64,000 nt of DNA. Source: Pseudomonas tolaasii NCPPB 2192. Its GTDB lineage: Bacteria; Pseudomonadota; Gammaproteobacteria; Pseudomonadales; Pseudomonadaceae. Positions 9,881 to 18,373 of the stretch are shown one piece after another; positions within the stretch are counted from its first letter, which is position 1, and each line of letters starts with the position of its first letter. The notes below the pieces were generated by a model. The model saw only the letters and a list, made by a program, of their open reading frames with translations. It ran no database searches and was not told the origin of the DNA. Position numbers and translations under genes: made by a program. The DNA lies in assembly GCF_002813445.1 (NCBI RefSeq), contig NZ_PHHD01000001.1:992001-1056000 (forward strand), in the 5' to 3' direction.

Positions 9881-11140
9881 ATGCTTGAACTCGTGGCCGC
9901 CTTTATTTGCCTCACCACTCTGCTCACCTATGTGAACTTCCGTTTCATCGGCCTGCCGCCGACCATCGGCGTGATGGTCACCGCCTTGATGTTCTCCCTG
10001 ATTCTGCAAGGCCTGAGTTTTATCGGCTACCCGGGCCTGGAAGAACGCATCCAGCAACTGATCGGCCAGATCGACTTCGGCGACTTGCTGATGAACTGGA
10101 TGCTCTCGTTCCTGCTGTTCGCCGGCGCCTTGCACGTCAATCTGAACGACCTGCGCAGCTACCGCTGGCCCATCGGCTTGCTGGCGACCTTCGGCGTATT
10201 GATCGCCACCGTGGTGATCGGCAGCTTGGCGTACTACATCTTTGCCCTGTTCGGCTGGCACGTGAGCTTCCTGTACTGCCTGTTGTTTGGTGCACTGATC
10301 TCGCCCACCGACCCGATTGCGGTGCTCGGCGTGCTGCGAACCGCGAATGCTTCCAAACCCCTGAAAACCACGATTGTCGGTGAGTCGCTGTTCAACGACG
10401 GCACAGCAGTGGTGGTATTTACCGTGTTGCTGGGCATCGCACAGCTGGGTGAAACGCCAACCGTCGGCGCCACCGCCATGCTGTTCGCCCATGAAGCCAT
10501 TGGCGGGGTGGTGTTCGGCGGCCTCATCGGCTACCTCGTATACCTGATGATCAAGAGCATCGAGCAGCATCAGATCGAAGTGATGCTGACCCTGGCACTG
10601 GTGATCGGCGGTTCTGCGATGGCCACCGAACTGCACGTTTCGGCACCGATTGCGATGGTGGTTGCGGGTTTGATCATCGGCAACCTGGGCCGCAAGCTGG
10701 CGATGAACGACATGACGCGGCGTTACCTGGACGGTTTCTGGGAATTGCTCGACGACATGCTCAACGCCCTGCTGTTCGCGCTGATCGGCATGGAATTGCT
10801 GCTGTTGCCGTTCAACTGGCTGCACGTGTTCGCAGCCAGTTTACTGGCCGTGGCAATCCTGCTGTCACGCCTGCTGACCGTGGCCCCGGCGATCCTGCTG
10901 CTGCGCCGCTGGCGTACGGTGCCGCGCGGCACTATCCGCATTCTCACGTGGGGCGGCTTGCGCGGCGGCGTCTCGGTGGCCTTGGCACTGGCCCTGCCAT
11001 TGGGCCCGGAGCGCGATTTGCTGCTGAGCATCACCTACATCGTGGTGCTGTCGTCGATCCTGTTGCAGGGTTTGAGCATCGGCAAACTGGTCAAGCGCGT
11101 GACCCGGGACGAGCCCCAGGCCACACCTGACGCTCACTGA
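9881..11140 (+). CDS. CPA1 family Na+/H+ antiporter
   Basis: A 419-residue inner-membrane protein with about 12 hydrophobic segments. The family core SPTDPIAVLGVL, with the ion-binding aspartate, and the following GESLFNDGTAVVVF motif are the hallmark of NhaP/NHE-type cation-proton antiporters. A second conserved stretch is LTWGGLRGGVSVALALALP. The start is the ATG at 9881 with AAGGA upstream. It overlaps the 3' end of the convergent FNT gene by 7 nt. Confidence 0.93.
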   Translation: MLELVAAFICLTTLLTYVNFRFIGLPPTIGVMVTALMFSLILQGLSFIGYPGLEERIQQLIGQIDFGDLLMNWMLSFLLFAGALHVNLNDLRSYRWPIGLLATFGVLIATVVIGSLAYYIFALFGWHVSFLYCLLFGALISPTDPIAVLGVLRTANASKPLKTTIVGESLFNDGTAVVVFTVLLGIAQLGETPTVGATAMLFAHEAIGGVVFGGLIGYLVYLMIKSIEQHQIEVMLTLALVIGGSAMATELHVSAPIAMVVAGLIIGNLGRKLAMNDMTRRYLDGFWELLDDMLNALLFALIGMELLLLPFNWLHVFAASLLAVAILLSRLLTVAPAILLLRRWRTVPRGTIRILTWGGLRGGVSVALALALPLGPERDLLLSITYIVVLSSILLQGLSIGKLVKRVTRDEPQATPDAH

Positions 11141-12021
11141 CCCTTATCGATCTGCTGCGGATGCCTCGGGTCCGCAGCCTTTTTGCCCGGCAGGCTGCTT
11201 TCGCTGCGAATCTGCGCGTGGCTGATCAGCGCAAAGATAAAACTGCCGCCAATGATATTGCCCGCCAGGGTTGGTCCGGCGAATACCTGCCAGAAATCCT
11301 TCCACGGCAGCTCGCCCGCAAACACCAGGTAAGACACCTCCGCCGAGCCGACGACGATGTGGGTGAAGTCCCCCAGCGCCATCAGGTAGGTGATCAGAAT
11401 GATGATGAACATTTTGGCGCTTTCCATGGAGGGGATCATCCACACCATGGTGGCGATCATCCAGCCGGAAATTATGCCCTTGGCGAACATCTGGCCCGGG
11501 TCGTTTTCCATGACCTTGCGCCCGATTTCGAGGAAGGCCATATCCGTCTTGGTATCGAAGATCGGCAAGTGCAACATCACGTAGGCCACCAGCAAGGTGC
11601 CGCACAGGTTGCCCACCAGCACCACCGTCCACAGCCGCAACAGGCGGCCGGCATTGGCCAGCGTCGGTTTGCTCATCACCGGCAGCACGGCGGTCAGGGT
11701 GTTTTCGGTGAACAACTGCTGACGCGCAAGAATCACCGCGAGGAAACCCGCGCAGTAACCAAAGCTGGCGATCACCTTGAACCCTTCGCCATCCGGCAGG
11801 CGCGAGTTGAGCAGCCCCATGCCCATCAACGACAGACCCATGGTCAGCCCGGCGGCCAGCGCCGACCACCACAGCGCCGCCACATTGCGTTCCAGCTCCT
11901 GGTCGCCCTGTGTACGGATGATTTCATGGAGCACAGCCGCGCGGGGCGGCTGGTTTTTGTCCACGTCCTGTTGCTCTTCCTGCGACAGGTTGGGGGTTTT
12001 TCCGTCTGTTTGAGTGGCCAT
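11134..12021 (-). CDS. Formate/nitrite transporter (FNT) family protein, YfdC-like
   Basis: A 295-residue membrane channel homologue. The first 45 residues are hydrophilic, then six helices follow with FNT features: GMGLLNSRLP, the LFTENTLTAVLPV segment after helix 2, and GNIIGGSFIFALISH in the last helix. The repeated GN residues resemble the omega-loop region of FocA/NirC. The long polar N-terminus resembles E. coli YfdC, an FNT member of unknown substrate. No nitrite, nitrate or formate genes lie nearby, so the substrate remains open. Confidence 0.88.
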   Translation of the reverse strand: MATQTDGKTPNLSQEEQQDVDKNQPPRAAVLHEIIRTQGDQELERNVAALWWSALAAGLTMGLSLMGMGLLNSRLPDGEGFKVIASFGYCAGFLAVILARQQLFTENTLTAVLPVMSKPTLANAGRLLRLWTVVLVGNLCGTLLVAYVMLHLPIFDTKTDMAFLEIGRKVMENDPGQMFAKGIISGWMIATMVWMIPSMESAKMFIIILITYLMALGDFTHIVVGSAEVSYLVFAGELPWKDFWQVFAGPTLAGNIIGGSFIFALISHAQIRSESSLPGKKAADPRHPQQIDKGQ

Positions 12022-12092
12022 GATGTACCGGAGTCCGAAGGGTGCCTGTAGCTACGACACGCCGCGACAGTGGCTGTTCAATGGCACGCTCG

Positions 12093-14000
12093 CTAAACCC
12101 GCATGCGCCAGGCCTTGGCCCTGTTCAGCGTGTTGTCGCTGAAGGGTTTGTCCCATAGTTTGTCAGGCGCGCTGTAGCGCTCGGTGATGCTGTCGAGCAC
12201 GGCATTGAAGTCCTGCGGCGTGCGCGCCTTGCCCAGGTCACGCTCTGCACGGCGCAGCAACTCGACATTGGCGTCAGGCTGGCCTGGCCGGAACATGGCG
12301 GGATAAATCACGTCGCGAATGAAATGACCGGCAACGACGGCAACATCACGCCGTTTCATTTCGTCCACCGCGCCGAGCATTACCCGCGACACCGCACCAC
12401 GCTCCAGCTTGGCCGTGACCTGCAGCAGTTGCTGGAAGTTGGCGTTGTCAGGCACATTCAGCTGCTTGGCGAGCCACTGCGAATAGGCCGGATGAGTGGC
12501 AAGGGCCTCCAGGTTGCGCAATGCAGACGCCAGGCGCGGTGTGATTTCCAGGCGGTCACCGGCCTGGTTCGCCTCGGTTATCGCCTGATGGACGTGCGCC
12601 AGCATCGCTTTGGCTTCTCGCCTGAAGCGCAGCACATCACGCGAGGCATCATCCTGAGCCAATGAGCTTTCGACACTGGCGAGCAACTCATCGTCCATGG
12701 CCAGCACGGCATGCTCGGTCGACGCAAACTTATGCTCCTGGCGTACCAGCGCTCGTTGCTGCAAATGCCCGTTCACGGCTTTCAGCGCGTTATCTTGCAA
12801 GCCTTTCTTGGCCTCATCCGGCAGGGCGAAATTGACGGTTCCGCTGAAAAAACTGCTGTAGTCACCCTGCTCCGTTTTCAGGGGCATCTGCACCGTCTGA
12901 TCGGCGTAGCCTTTCTTCAGCCTTGCCTGGTTCAGCTGTTCATTCGCGGCGAAGTTCACGCCCAGCGCCGAATCCGCCGTGGCACTGCCATAGCCGCCAC
13001 GGGACTGAAGCGGGATGGTTTCGAATGTCAGAATCAATTGCTCTGGGCGACTCAGCGGGCTGTCCGGGAACTGGCGCTGGTACAGGCCATCAACCGGCGT
13101 GTTGAGCATCAGGCCGCCGTCCTGAAAGGCATTTCTTTCGCCGTCGACCTGAAAGCCGTGCCCTTGTTCCACCGGCGCTTTGAACACCACCGGCAGGGCG
13201 GCGGAGATATGCGCGGCGCGCGCCACATCCATATCCGGGGTCAGGCTGGTGTTGAAGACCACCAACTGCGAACGCCCCTCGAACGTGCCGGTTCCGGTGA
13301 TATTGAGGGTCTTGATGGCGGGAATGTGCGGGCTGAGTGTGTGCAAATCGGAAAAAGTTACTGCCCCACCGGCGCGGAGTTTGTCCGCAATGGCCTTCAC
13401 TGCCGGCAGGTCCGCCTTCGAAGGCGACTCGGCAATACGCGCCAGCACCGTGGCGCGTGTTTGGCTACGCACCAGCTCTTCCAGTTTCTCGGCTTCGGTT
13501 CCCAGGCGCGGAAGCACAGTAGTGGCTGTTTGCAAGTGACGGCTGAATTTACCCAGCCAGTTTCCAATCTTTGATCCCGCCTTCTGGAACCAACGGGTCA
13601 ACGCGTTCGAACTGTCCATCAGCGAAGACAGATCAAGGTTATTGGACAGTTCGGTGAATGCTTGCGCGGTCATGCCGCTGGCCAACAACGCGGCCGAAAT
13701 AGCCCCCGCCGACGACCCCGAAACACTTTGAACCCCCTGCAACGCATTGTTTTCCTCCAGCGCCTTGATGGCTCCCGGGAAGGCCACCCCCTTGGCCCCA
13801 CCGCCACTGAGTACCAGTTGGGTAACCGCAGGCGGTGCCAACATCAGGGTGATGCGGCCGGCAGCGTCACGGCTGAGGGTTACCTTGCGGTCGCCGGCCT
13901 CGTTCAGCAGAACTTTGTTCGCAGCATCTTGCTGAACGGGTGGCGGCGTCGGCGTGCCAGCAATCGCAGGCCGGGAACCTGCCGGGGTGGAAATTTTCAT
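12093..14000 (-). CDS. ExoU-like patatin phospholipase, putative type III effector
   Basis: A 635-residue patatin-type phospholipase resembling P. aeruginosa ExoU from end to end. Visible motifs are the oxyanion loop SGGGAKG (residues 65-71), the nucleophile motif GSSAG with Ser97, and the dyad aspartate in QDGG (Asp294). These sit about 45-50 residues earlier than in ExoU (Ser142, Asp344), so the N-terminus is shorter. Blocks such as KTLNITGTGTFEGR and RPGQPDANVELLRRAERDL match ExoU closely by recollection, the latter in the C-terminal membrane-targeting region. There is no signal peptide; the Pro/Thr-rich start would suit type III export. No chaperone gene lies downstream. Confidence 0.9.
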   Translation of the reverse strand: MKISTPAGSRPAIAGTPTPPPVQQDAANKVLLNEAGDRKVTLSRDAAGRITLMLAPPAVTQLVLSGGGAKGVAFPGAIKALEENNALQGVQSVSGSSAGAISAALLASGMTAQAFTELSNNLDLSSLMDSSNALTRWFQKAGSKIGNWLGKFSRHLQTATTVLPRLGTEAEKLEELVRSQTRATVLARIAESPSKADLPAVKAIADKLRAGGAVTFSDLHTLSPHIPAIKTLNITGTGTFEGRSQLVVFNTSLTPDMDVARAAHISAALPVVFKAPVEQGHGFQVDGERNAFQDGGLMLNTPVDGLYQRQFPDSPLSRPEQLILTFETIPLQSRGGYGSATADSALGVNFAANEQLNQARLKKGYADQTVQMPLKTEQGDYSSFFSGTVNFALPDEAKKGLQDNALKAVNGHLQQRALVRQEHKFASTEHAVLAMDDELLASVESSLAQDDASRDVLRFRREAKAMLAHVHQAITEANQAGDRLEITPRLASALRNLEALATHPAYSQWLAKQLNVPDNANFQQLLQVTAKLERGAVSRVMLGAVDEMKRRDVAVVAGHFIRDVIYPAMFRPGQPDANVELLRRAERDLGKARTPQDFNAVLDSITERYSAPDKLWDKPFSDNTLNRAKAWRMRV

Positions 14001-14015
14001 ACGGAGGCACTCTCA

Positions 14016-14032
14016 TCAGGATGTAGTCCTGA
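14016..14032. promoter_or_regulatory. Inverted repeat in the exoU-like leader
   Basis: TCAGGA and TCCTGA flank TGTAG, with an outer CTCTC/GAGAG pair at 14010 and about 14037. It would form a hairpin in the leader, 16 nt ahead of the start codon, which lacks a good ribosome site. A role in translation control is inferred. Confidence 0.35.
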
Positions 14033-14066
14033 GTGACGAGAGGGCCTGGGAAGGATCCGCGCGGAA

Positions 14067-14086
14067 TGATTTGGTTACGCAAATCA
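14067..14086. promoter_or_regulatory. Inverted repeat between thioesterase and exoU-like gene
   Basis: A perfect pair TGATTTG and CAAATCA with a 6-nt spacer, about 67 nt upstream of the exoU-like start and 14 nt after the thioesterase stop. It may be an operator or a weak hairpin; no T run follows on the minus strand. Confidence 0.35.
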
Positions 14087-14099
14087 AACCGCGCCAGCG

Positions 14100-14492
14100 T
14101 TACTCATCCTGAAACTGGTCTTTCACGTATTTGATTTCGGTGCGGCCATGGGGCGCGGGCAAGCCGTCTTCGCCCAGGTTGACGAAGACCATTTTTTCCA
14201 CGGTCAGGATGCTTTTGCGGGTGATTTTGTTGCGCACTTCACAGGTGAGGGTGATGGAGGTGCGGCCGAATTCGGTGGCGGTGATGCCCAGCTCGATGAT
14301 GTCGCCCTGGCGCGAGGCACTCACAAAATTGATTTCTGAGATGTACTTGGTCACCACGCGCTGGTTGCCCAACTGGACAATCGCATAGATGGCCGCTTCT
14401 TCGTCGATCCAGCGCAGCAGGCTGCCGCCGAACAGGGTGCCGTTGGGGTTGAGGTCTTCGGGTTTAACCCATTTGCGGGTGTGGAAGTTCAT
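14100..14492 (-). CDS. Acyl-CoA thioesterase (hotdog fold, YciA-like)
   Basis: A 130-residue single hotdog-domain protein that probably hydrolyses acyl-CoA thioesters in the cytoplasm. The motif NPNGTLFGGSLLRWIDEEAA carries the expected catalytic aspartate, followed by TKYISEINFVSASRQGDIIEL as in YciA/BACH-type enzymes. Substrate chain length cannot be read from the sequence. The ATG at 14492 is preceded by GGAG; a GTG two codons earlier is possible. Confidence 0.88.
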   Translation of the reverse strand: MNFHTRKWVKPEDLNPNGTLFGGSLLRWIDEEAAIYAIVQLGNQRVVTKYISEINFVSASRQGDIIELGITATEFGRTSITLTCEVRNKITRKSILTVEKMVFVNLGEDGLPAPHGRTEIKYVKDQFQDE

Positions 14493-14611
14493 GGTCACTC
14501 CAAAGCGTCTTGCGAAATGATGGAAGACATCATGGCAGAGCCCGCGCCCGACCTCTACGCGCCATTGCCTATCAGCCCTATGCGCGATCTTGATTTGGCC
14601 GACAGAAAGGC

Positions 14612-14640
14612 TTGGGAAGTGCCGCGCACACGGCTATAAT
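14612..14640 (+). promoter_or_regulatory. Sigma-70 promoter of ahcY
   Basis: TTGGGA, 17 nt spacing, then a perfect TATAAT. Transcription would start near 14647, so the whole SAH riboswitch would be in the leader. Confidence 0.8.
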
Positions 14641-14693
14641 CGCCCCCGCTTCAAAACGGTCATCTTCAGTTGATACCGTTCTCCCGCCACCTG

Positions 14694-14790
14694 TCCGAGG
14701 GGCGCTGCAGCAGGTTCAACCTGTCAGGCTCGGATGGGGCGTTGTCCAGCCTGGTTAGCCAGCTGGATACTAAACGCACAACGGCGCCCA
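14694..14790 (+). promoter_or_regulatory. S-adenosylhomocysteine (SAH) riboswitch
   Basis: The leader holds the conserved SAH aptamer core. P1 pairs TCCGAG (14694-14699) with CTCGGA (14729-14734). The invariant GCGCTGCA lies between, a short CAGG/CCTG hairpin follows, and GGGCGC (14700-14705) pairs with GCGCCC (14784-14789). SAH riboswitches of this form sit in front of ahcY in pseudomonads and switch the gene on when SAH accumulates. The aptamer ends 27 nt before the start codon. Confidence 0.9.
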
Positions 14791-14817
14791 TTCGCACACT
14801 ACGAATGGAGGCTCTTC

Positions 14818-16227
14818 ATGAGCGCTGTCAACACGCCTGCAGAATTCAACGACTACAAAGTCGCCGACATGTCCCTCGCTGCCTGGGGCCGTCGCGAAAC
14901 CTTTATCGCCGAATCCGAAATGCCGGCCCTGATGGGTCTGCGTCGCAAGTACGCCGCTGAGCAACCGCTCAAGGGCGCGAAGATCCTCGGCTGCATCCAC
15001 ATGACCATCCAGACTGCCGTGCTGATCGAAACCCTGGTTGCCCTGGGTGCCGAAGTACGCTGGTCGTCCTGCAACATTTTCTCGACTCAAGACCAGGCCG
15101 CTGCCGCCATCGCCGCTGCCGGTATCGCTGTGTTCGCCTGGAAAGGCGAGACCGAAGAAGAGTACGAGTGGTGCCTGGAGCAAACCATCCTCAAGGATGG
15201 CAAGCCATGGGACGCCAACATGATCCTCGACGATGGCGGTGACCTGACCGAGCTGCTGCACAAGAAGTACCCGCAGATTCTCGACCGCGTCCACGGCGTG
15301 ACCGAAGAAACCACCACCGGCGTACACCGCCTGCTGGACATGCTGGCCAAGGGCGAGCTGAAAATCCCGGCCATCAACGTCAACGACTCGGTCACCAAGA
15401 GCAAGAACGACAACAAGTACGGCTGCCGTCACAGCCTGAACGATGCCATCAAGCGCGGTACCGACCACCTGCTGTCGGGCAAGCAAGCCCTGGTGATCGG
15501 CTACGGTGACGTGGGCAAGGGTTCCTCCCAGTCCCTGCGTCAGGAAGGCATGATCGTTAAAGTCTCCGAAGTTGACCCGATCTGCGCCATGCAAGCCTGC
15601 ATGGACGGTTTCGAAGTGGTTTCGCCGTTCATCAACGGCCAGAACGACGGCACCGAAGCGAGCATCGACAAGGCCCTGTTGGGCAAGATCGACCTGATCG
15701 TGACCACCACCGGCAACGTGAATGTGTGCGATGCAAACATGCTCAAGGCCCTGAAGAAGCGCGCTGTTGTCTGCAACATCGGCCACTTCGACAACGAAAT
15801 CGACACCGCTTTCATGCGCAAGAACTGGGCATGGGAAGAAGTGAAGCCGCAGGTACACAAAGTTCACCGTACCGGCGCCGGTGATTTCGACCCGCAGAAC
15901 GACGACTACCTGATCCTGCTGGCTGAAGGCCGCCTGGTTAACCTGGGCAACGCTACTGGCCACCCAAGCCGCATCATGGACGGCTCGTTTGCCAACCAGG
16001 TACTGGCGCAGATCTTCCTGTTCGAACAGAAGTACGCCGACCTGTCGCCCGCCCAGAAAGCCGAGCGCCTGACCGTGGAAGTACTGCCGAAGAAACTCGA
16101 CGAAGAAGTGGCCCTGGAAATGGTCCGTGGCTTCGGCGGCGTGGTGACTCAACTGACCAAGACCCAGGCCGATTACATCGGCGTGACCGTTGAAGGTCCG
16201 TTCAAGCCGCACGCTTACCGCTACTAA
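14818..16227 (+). CDS. ahcY: Adenosylhomocysteinase
   Basis: Hydrolyses S-adenosylhomocysteine to homocysteine and adenosine, using bound NAD. The 469-residue product has the standard length of the insert-containing bacterial form. Motifs include HMTIQTAVLIETL near the N-terminus, SVTKSKNDNKYGCRHSL around the active-site lysine, the NAD-binding GYGDVGKGSS and C-terminal KPHAYRY. The start at 14818 has AATGGAGG upstream; earlier in-frame codons lie inside the riboswitch. metF follows after a REPIN. Confidence 0.98.
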   Translation: MSAVNTPAEFNDYKVADMSLAAWGRRETFIAESEMPALMGLRRKYAAEQPLKGAKILGCIHMTIQTAVLIETLVALGAEVRWSSCNIFSTQDQAAAAIAAAGIAVFAWKGETEEEYEWCLEQTILKDGKPWDANMILDDGGDLTELLHKKYPQILDRVHGVTEETTTGVHRLLDMLAKGELKIPAINVNDSVTKSKNDNKYGCRHSLNDAIKRGTDHLLSGKQALVIGYGDVGKGSSQSLRQEGMIVKVSEVDPICAMQACMDGFEVVSPFINGQNDGTEASIDKALLGKIDLIVTTTGNVNVCDANMLKALKKRAVVCNIGHFDNEIDTAFMRKNWAWEEVKPQVHKVHRTGAGDFDPQNDDYLILLAEGRLVNLGNATGHPSRIMDGSFANQVLAQIFLFEQKYADLSPAQKAERLTVEVLPKKLDEEVALEMVRGFGGVVTQLTKTQADYIGVTVEGPFKPHAYRY

Positions 16228-16253
16228 GCAGCCCTGTAGGCGCCAGCTTTAAG

Positions 16254-16356
16254 GTGGGAGCTGGCTTGCCTGCGATAGCATCACCTCGGTATACCTGAAA
16301 TACCGAGGTGCCTGCATCGCGGGCAAGCCCGGCTCCCACAAAAGCCAGGCTCCCAC
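16254..16356. repeat. REPIN, loop class B, plus extra half REP
   Basis: A GTGGGAGCTGGCTTGCCTGCGAT REP and its inverted partner enclose a loop with CACCTCGGTAT and ATACCGAGGTG. A third degenerate REP half (CCAGGCTCCCAC) follows. It sits between ahcY and metF. Confidence 0.88.
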
Positions 16357-16393
16357 ATGCCTCACAGGCTTTCGAGTTCCCAAGGGTATTACC

Positions 16394-17239
16394 ATGTCCC
16401 AAGACCGTCGCTACAGCTTCGAGTTCTTCCCGACCAAGACCGATGCTGGGCATGAAAAACTGATGGCTACTGCCACTCAGTTGGCCAGTTACAACCCCGA
16501 CTTCTTTTCCTGCACCTACGGCGCCGGCGGCTCGACCCGTGACCGCACGATCAACACCGTGCTGCAGCTGGAGAGCCAGGTCAAAGTTCCCGCCGCTCCG
16601 CACTTGTCGTGCGTGGGCGACAGCAAGGCCGACCTGCGCGGCCTGCTGACCCAATACAAGCAAGCCGGCATCAAGCGCATCGTCGCCCTGCGTGGCGACT
16701 TGCCGTCCGGCATGGGCATGGCCAGCGGTGAGCTGCGCTACGCCAATGACCTGGTGAGTTTCATCCGCGAAGAAAGCGGTGACCACTTCCACATCGAAGT
16801 GGCGGCTTACCCGGAGATGCACCCTCAGGCACGCAACTTCGAAGACGATCTGCACAACTTCGTGCGCAAGGCCAACGCCGGTGCCGACAGCGCGATCACT
16901 CAGTACTTCTTCAACGCCGACAGCTATTTCTACTTCGTCGAGCGCGTACGGGCCATGGGTGTGAACATCCCGATCGTGCCGGGCATCATGCCGATCACCA
17001 ACTACAGCAAACTGGCGCGTTTTTCTGACGCGTGCGGCGCTGAAATCCCACGCTGGGTGCGCAAGCAACTGGAAGCTTACGGCGATGACGTCAAGAGCAT
17101 CCAGGCGTTCGGCGAGCAGGTCATCAGCGAAATGTGCGAGCGGCTGCTGCAAGGCGGCGCCCCGGGCTTGCACTTCTACACCCTGAACCAGGCCGAGCCG
17201 AGCCTCGCCATCTGGAACAACCTCAAGCTGCCACGCTGA
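16394..17239 (+). CDS. metF: 5,10-Methylenetetrahydrofolate reductase
   Basis: FAD enzyme that makes 5-methyltetrahydrofolate, the methyl donor for methionine synthesis from homocysteine. The 281-residue TIM barrel begins with the family signature YSFEFFPTKT, and has the FAD-pocket segment ALRGDLPSG and the QYFFNAD motif. With ahcY it forms the homocysteine-to-methionine side of the SAM cycle. The start ATG at 16394 is supported by the signature beginning only a few residues in. A terminator follows. Confidence 0.97.
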   Translation: MSQDRRYSFEFFPTKTDAGHEKLMATATQLASYNPDFFSCTYGAGGSTRDRTINTVLQLESQVKVPAAPHLSCVGDSKADLRGLLTQYKQAGIKRIVALRGDLPSGMGMASGELRYANDLVSFIREESGDHFHIEVAAYPEMHPQARNFEDDLHNFVRKANAGADSAITQYFFNADSYFYFVERVRAMGVNIPIVPGIMPITNYSKLARFSDACGAEIPRWVRKQLEAYGDDVKSIQAFGEQVISEMCERLLQGGAPGLHFYTLNQAEPSLAIWNNLKLPR

Positions 17240-17260
17240 GGGTTTGCCCGCAGCACCCAG

Positions 17261-17288
17261 GGCCCTCGTCATCACGAGGGCCTTTTTT
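17261..17288 (+). terminator. Intrinsic terminator of metF
   Basis: A perfect 9-bp stem (GGCCCTCGT/ACGAGGGCC), a CATC loop and six Ts, starting 21 nt after the metF stop. Confidence 0.93.
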
Positions 17289-17360
17289 GTTCCGCCACAC
17301 TACCCGCCAATGCGCATGCCAGAGCTTCTCTTTAAGGCAACAGCATCGTAATCTCAGGGC

Positions 17361-18152
17361 ATGCCCGTCATTCTCAAGTTGTTGACCGCCGTGCTTTTTA
17401 CTCTCCTGAGCCTCAGCGCTTTCGGCGAGAAACTGCGCATTGTCACCGAACCTTGGACGCCTTATGTCTACGAAGACAAAGGCACCATGCGCGGGCTCGA
17501 CTATGAAACCACCGTGATCGTATTCCAGCGCCTGGGCGTTGACGTGGACTGGCAATTCCTGCCCTGGAAACGCTGCCTGGCGATGCTTGACCAGGGCCAC
17601 GCCGATGGCGCGCTGGATATTTTCCACAGCCATGACCGCGACGCCCAACTGCTGTACCCCAGTGAACCCTTGTCGGAAGTCGAGTTTGCGCTGTTCTATG
17701 CCAACGAACGCCCGCACCCGGTTGAAACGCTGGCCGACCTGCGCGGCCTGACTGTCGGTACTTCGCCGGGCTACCTGTACGGCGATGGCTTCAGCGAGTC
17801 CACGCTGTTCAAACGCGAGCCGGCGCCCAGCCACGAGGCCAACTTCGGCAAATTGGCGCTGGGACGCATCGACTTGGTGATCACCGACCGTCGCGTCGGC
17901 CAGCATGTGATCAAGGCCCTGGGGCTGGAAGGCAAGATCAGCCAGGCGCCGCTGGTGGTCAGCCGCCAGCAGCAATTTCTCGCGGTACGCCGTGGCGCCG
18001 GCATGGACCTGCTGGTGCGGCGCTTTGCCGCCGAACTCAAACGCTTCAAACAGGAACCGGCCTACGCCGCCCTGAGTGCCAAATACGCTGGAATTGCGGC
18101 CATTACGCCTCCAGAACACACCGTTGAGCAGCAGGAAAGCAGCGCGCCGTGA
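17361..18152 (+). CDS. Periplasmic solute-binding protein, family 3 type
   Basis: A 263-residue secreted protein with a signal peptide (LLTAVLFTLLSLSAFG) followed by an SBP_bac_3 fold: KLRIVTEPWTPYVYEDKGTMRGLDYE at the N-terminus of the mature protein and LADLRGLTVGTSPGYLYGDGF at the second lobe. No permease or ATPase gene lies next to it, so it is an orphan that may serve a distant transporter or act as a sensor. The ligand is unknown; amino-acid-like is only a family guess. Confidence 0.85.
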   Translation: MPVILKLLTAVLFTLLSLSAFGEKLRIVTEPWTPYVYEDKGTMRGLDYETTVIVFQRLGVDVDWQFLPWKRCLAMLDQGHADGALDIFHSHDRDAQLLYPSEPLSEVEFALFYANERPHPVETLADLRGLTVGTSPGYLYGDGFSESTLFKREPAPSHEANFGKLALGRIDLVITDRRVGQHVIKALGLEGKISQAPLVVSRQQQFLAVRRGAGMDLLVRRFAAELKRFKQEPAYAALSAKYAGIAAITPPEHTVEQQESSAP

Positions 18153-18158
18153 TTGCTC

Positions 18159-18167
18159 TGTTATACT
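18159..18167 (+). promoter_or_regulatory. Extended -10 promoter candidate for rhlE
   Basis: TGTTATACT matches an extended -10 (TGnTATAAT-like), overlapping the end of the intergenic space 200 nt before rhlE. It implies a leader of about 200 nt. There is no good -35. Confidence 0.45.
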
Positions 18168-18373
18168 CCGGCCTTTCCGCCAGGCTTACGCCCGGCCGCT
18201 GAGGTCTTGAAAAAGGCACCCAACCCAGCTACTGCGCAGCTTTCAGCCCGCGCGAGCCGGTGGAGTGCCCGCCAGACGCAGCAGGACCGGACGGGATTTC
18301 GCTCCCCTAAGCGCCATTCACGCCCGGCAAGATTATCCCTCTGGGCCAAGCCCTAACTAAAACAGGATTACTC

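Noticed and set aside
14734..14817. Upstream extension of ahcY into the leader
   Set aside because: This part forms the SAH riboswitch; a good ribosome site and the family start are at 14818.
14770..16212. 480-codon frame antisense to ahcY
   Set aside because: Shadow frame; composition follows ahcY codons read backwards.
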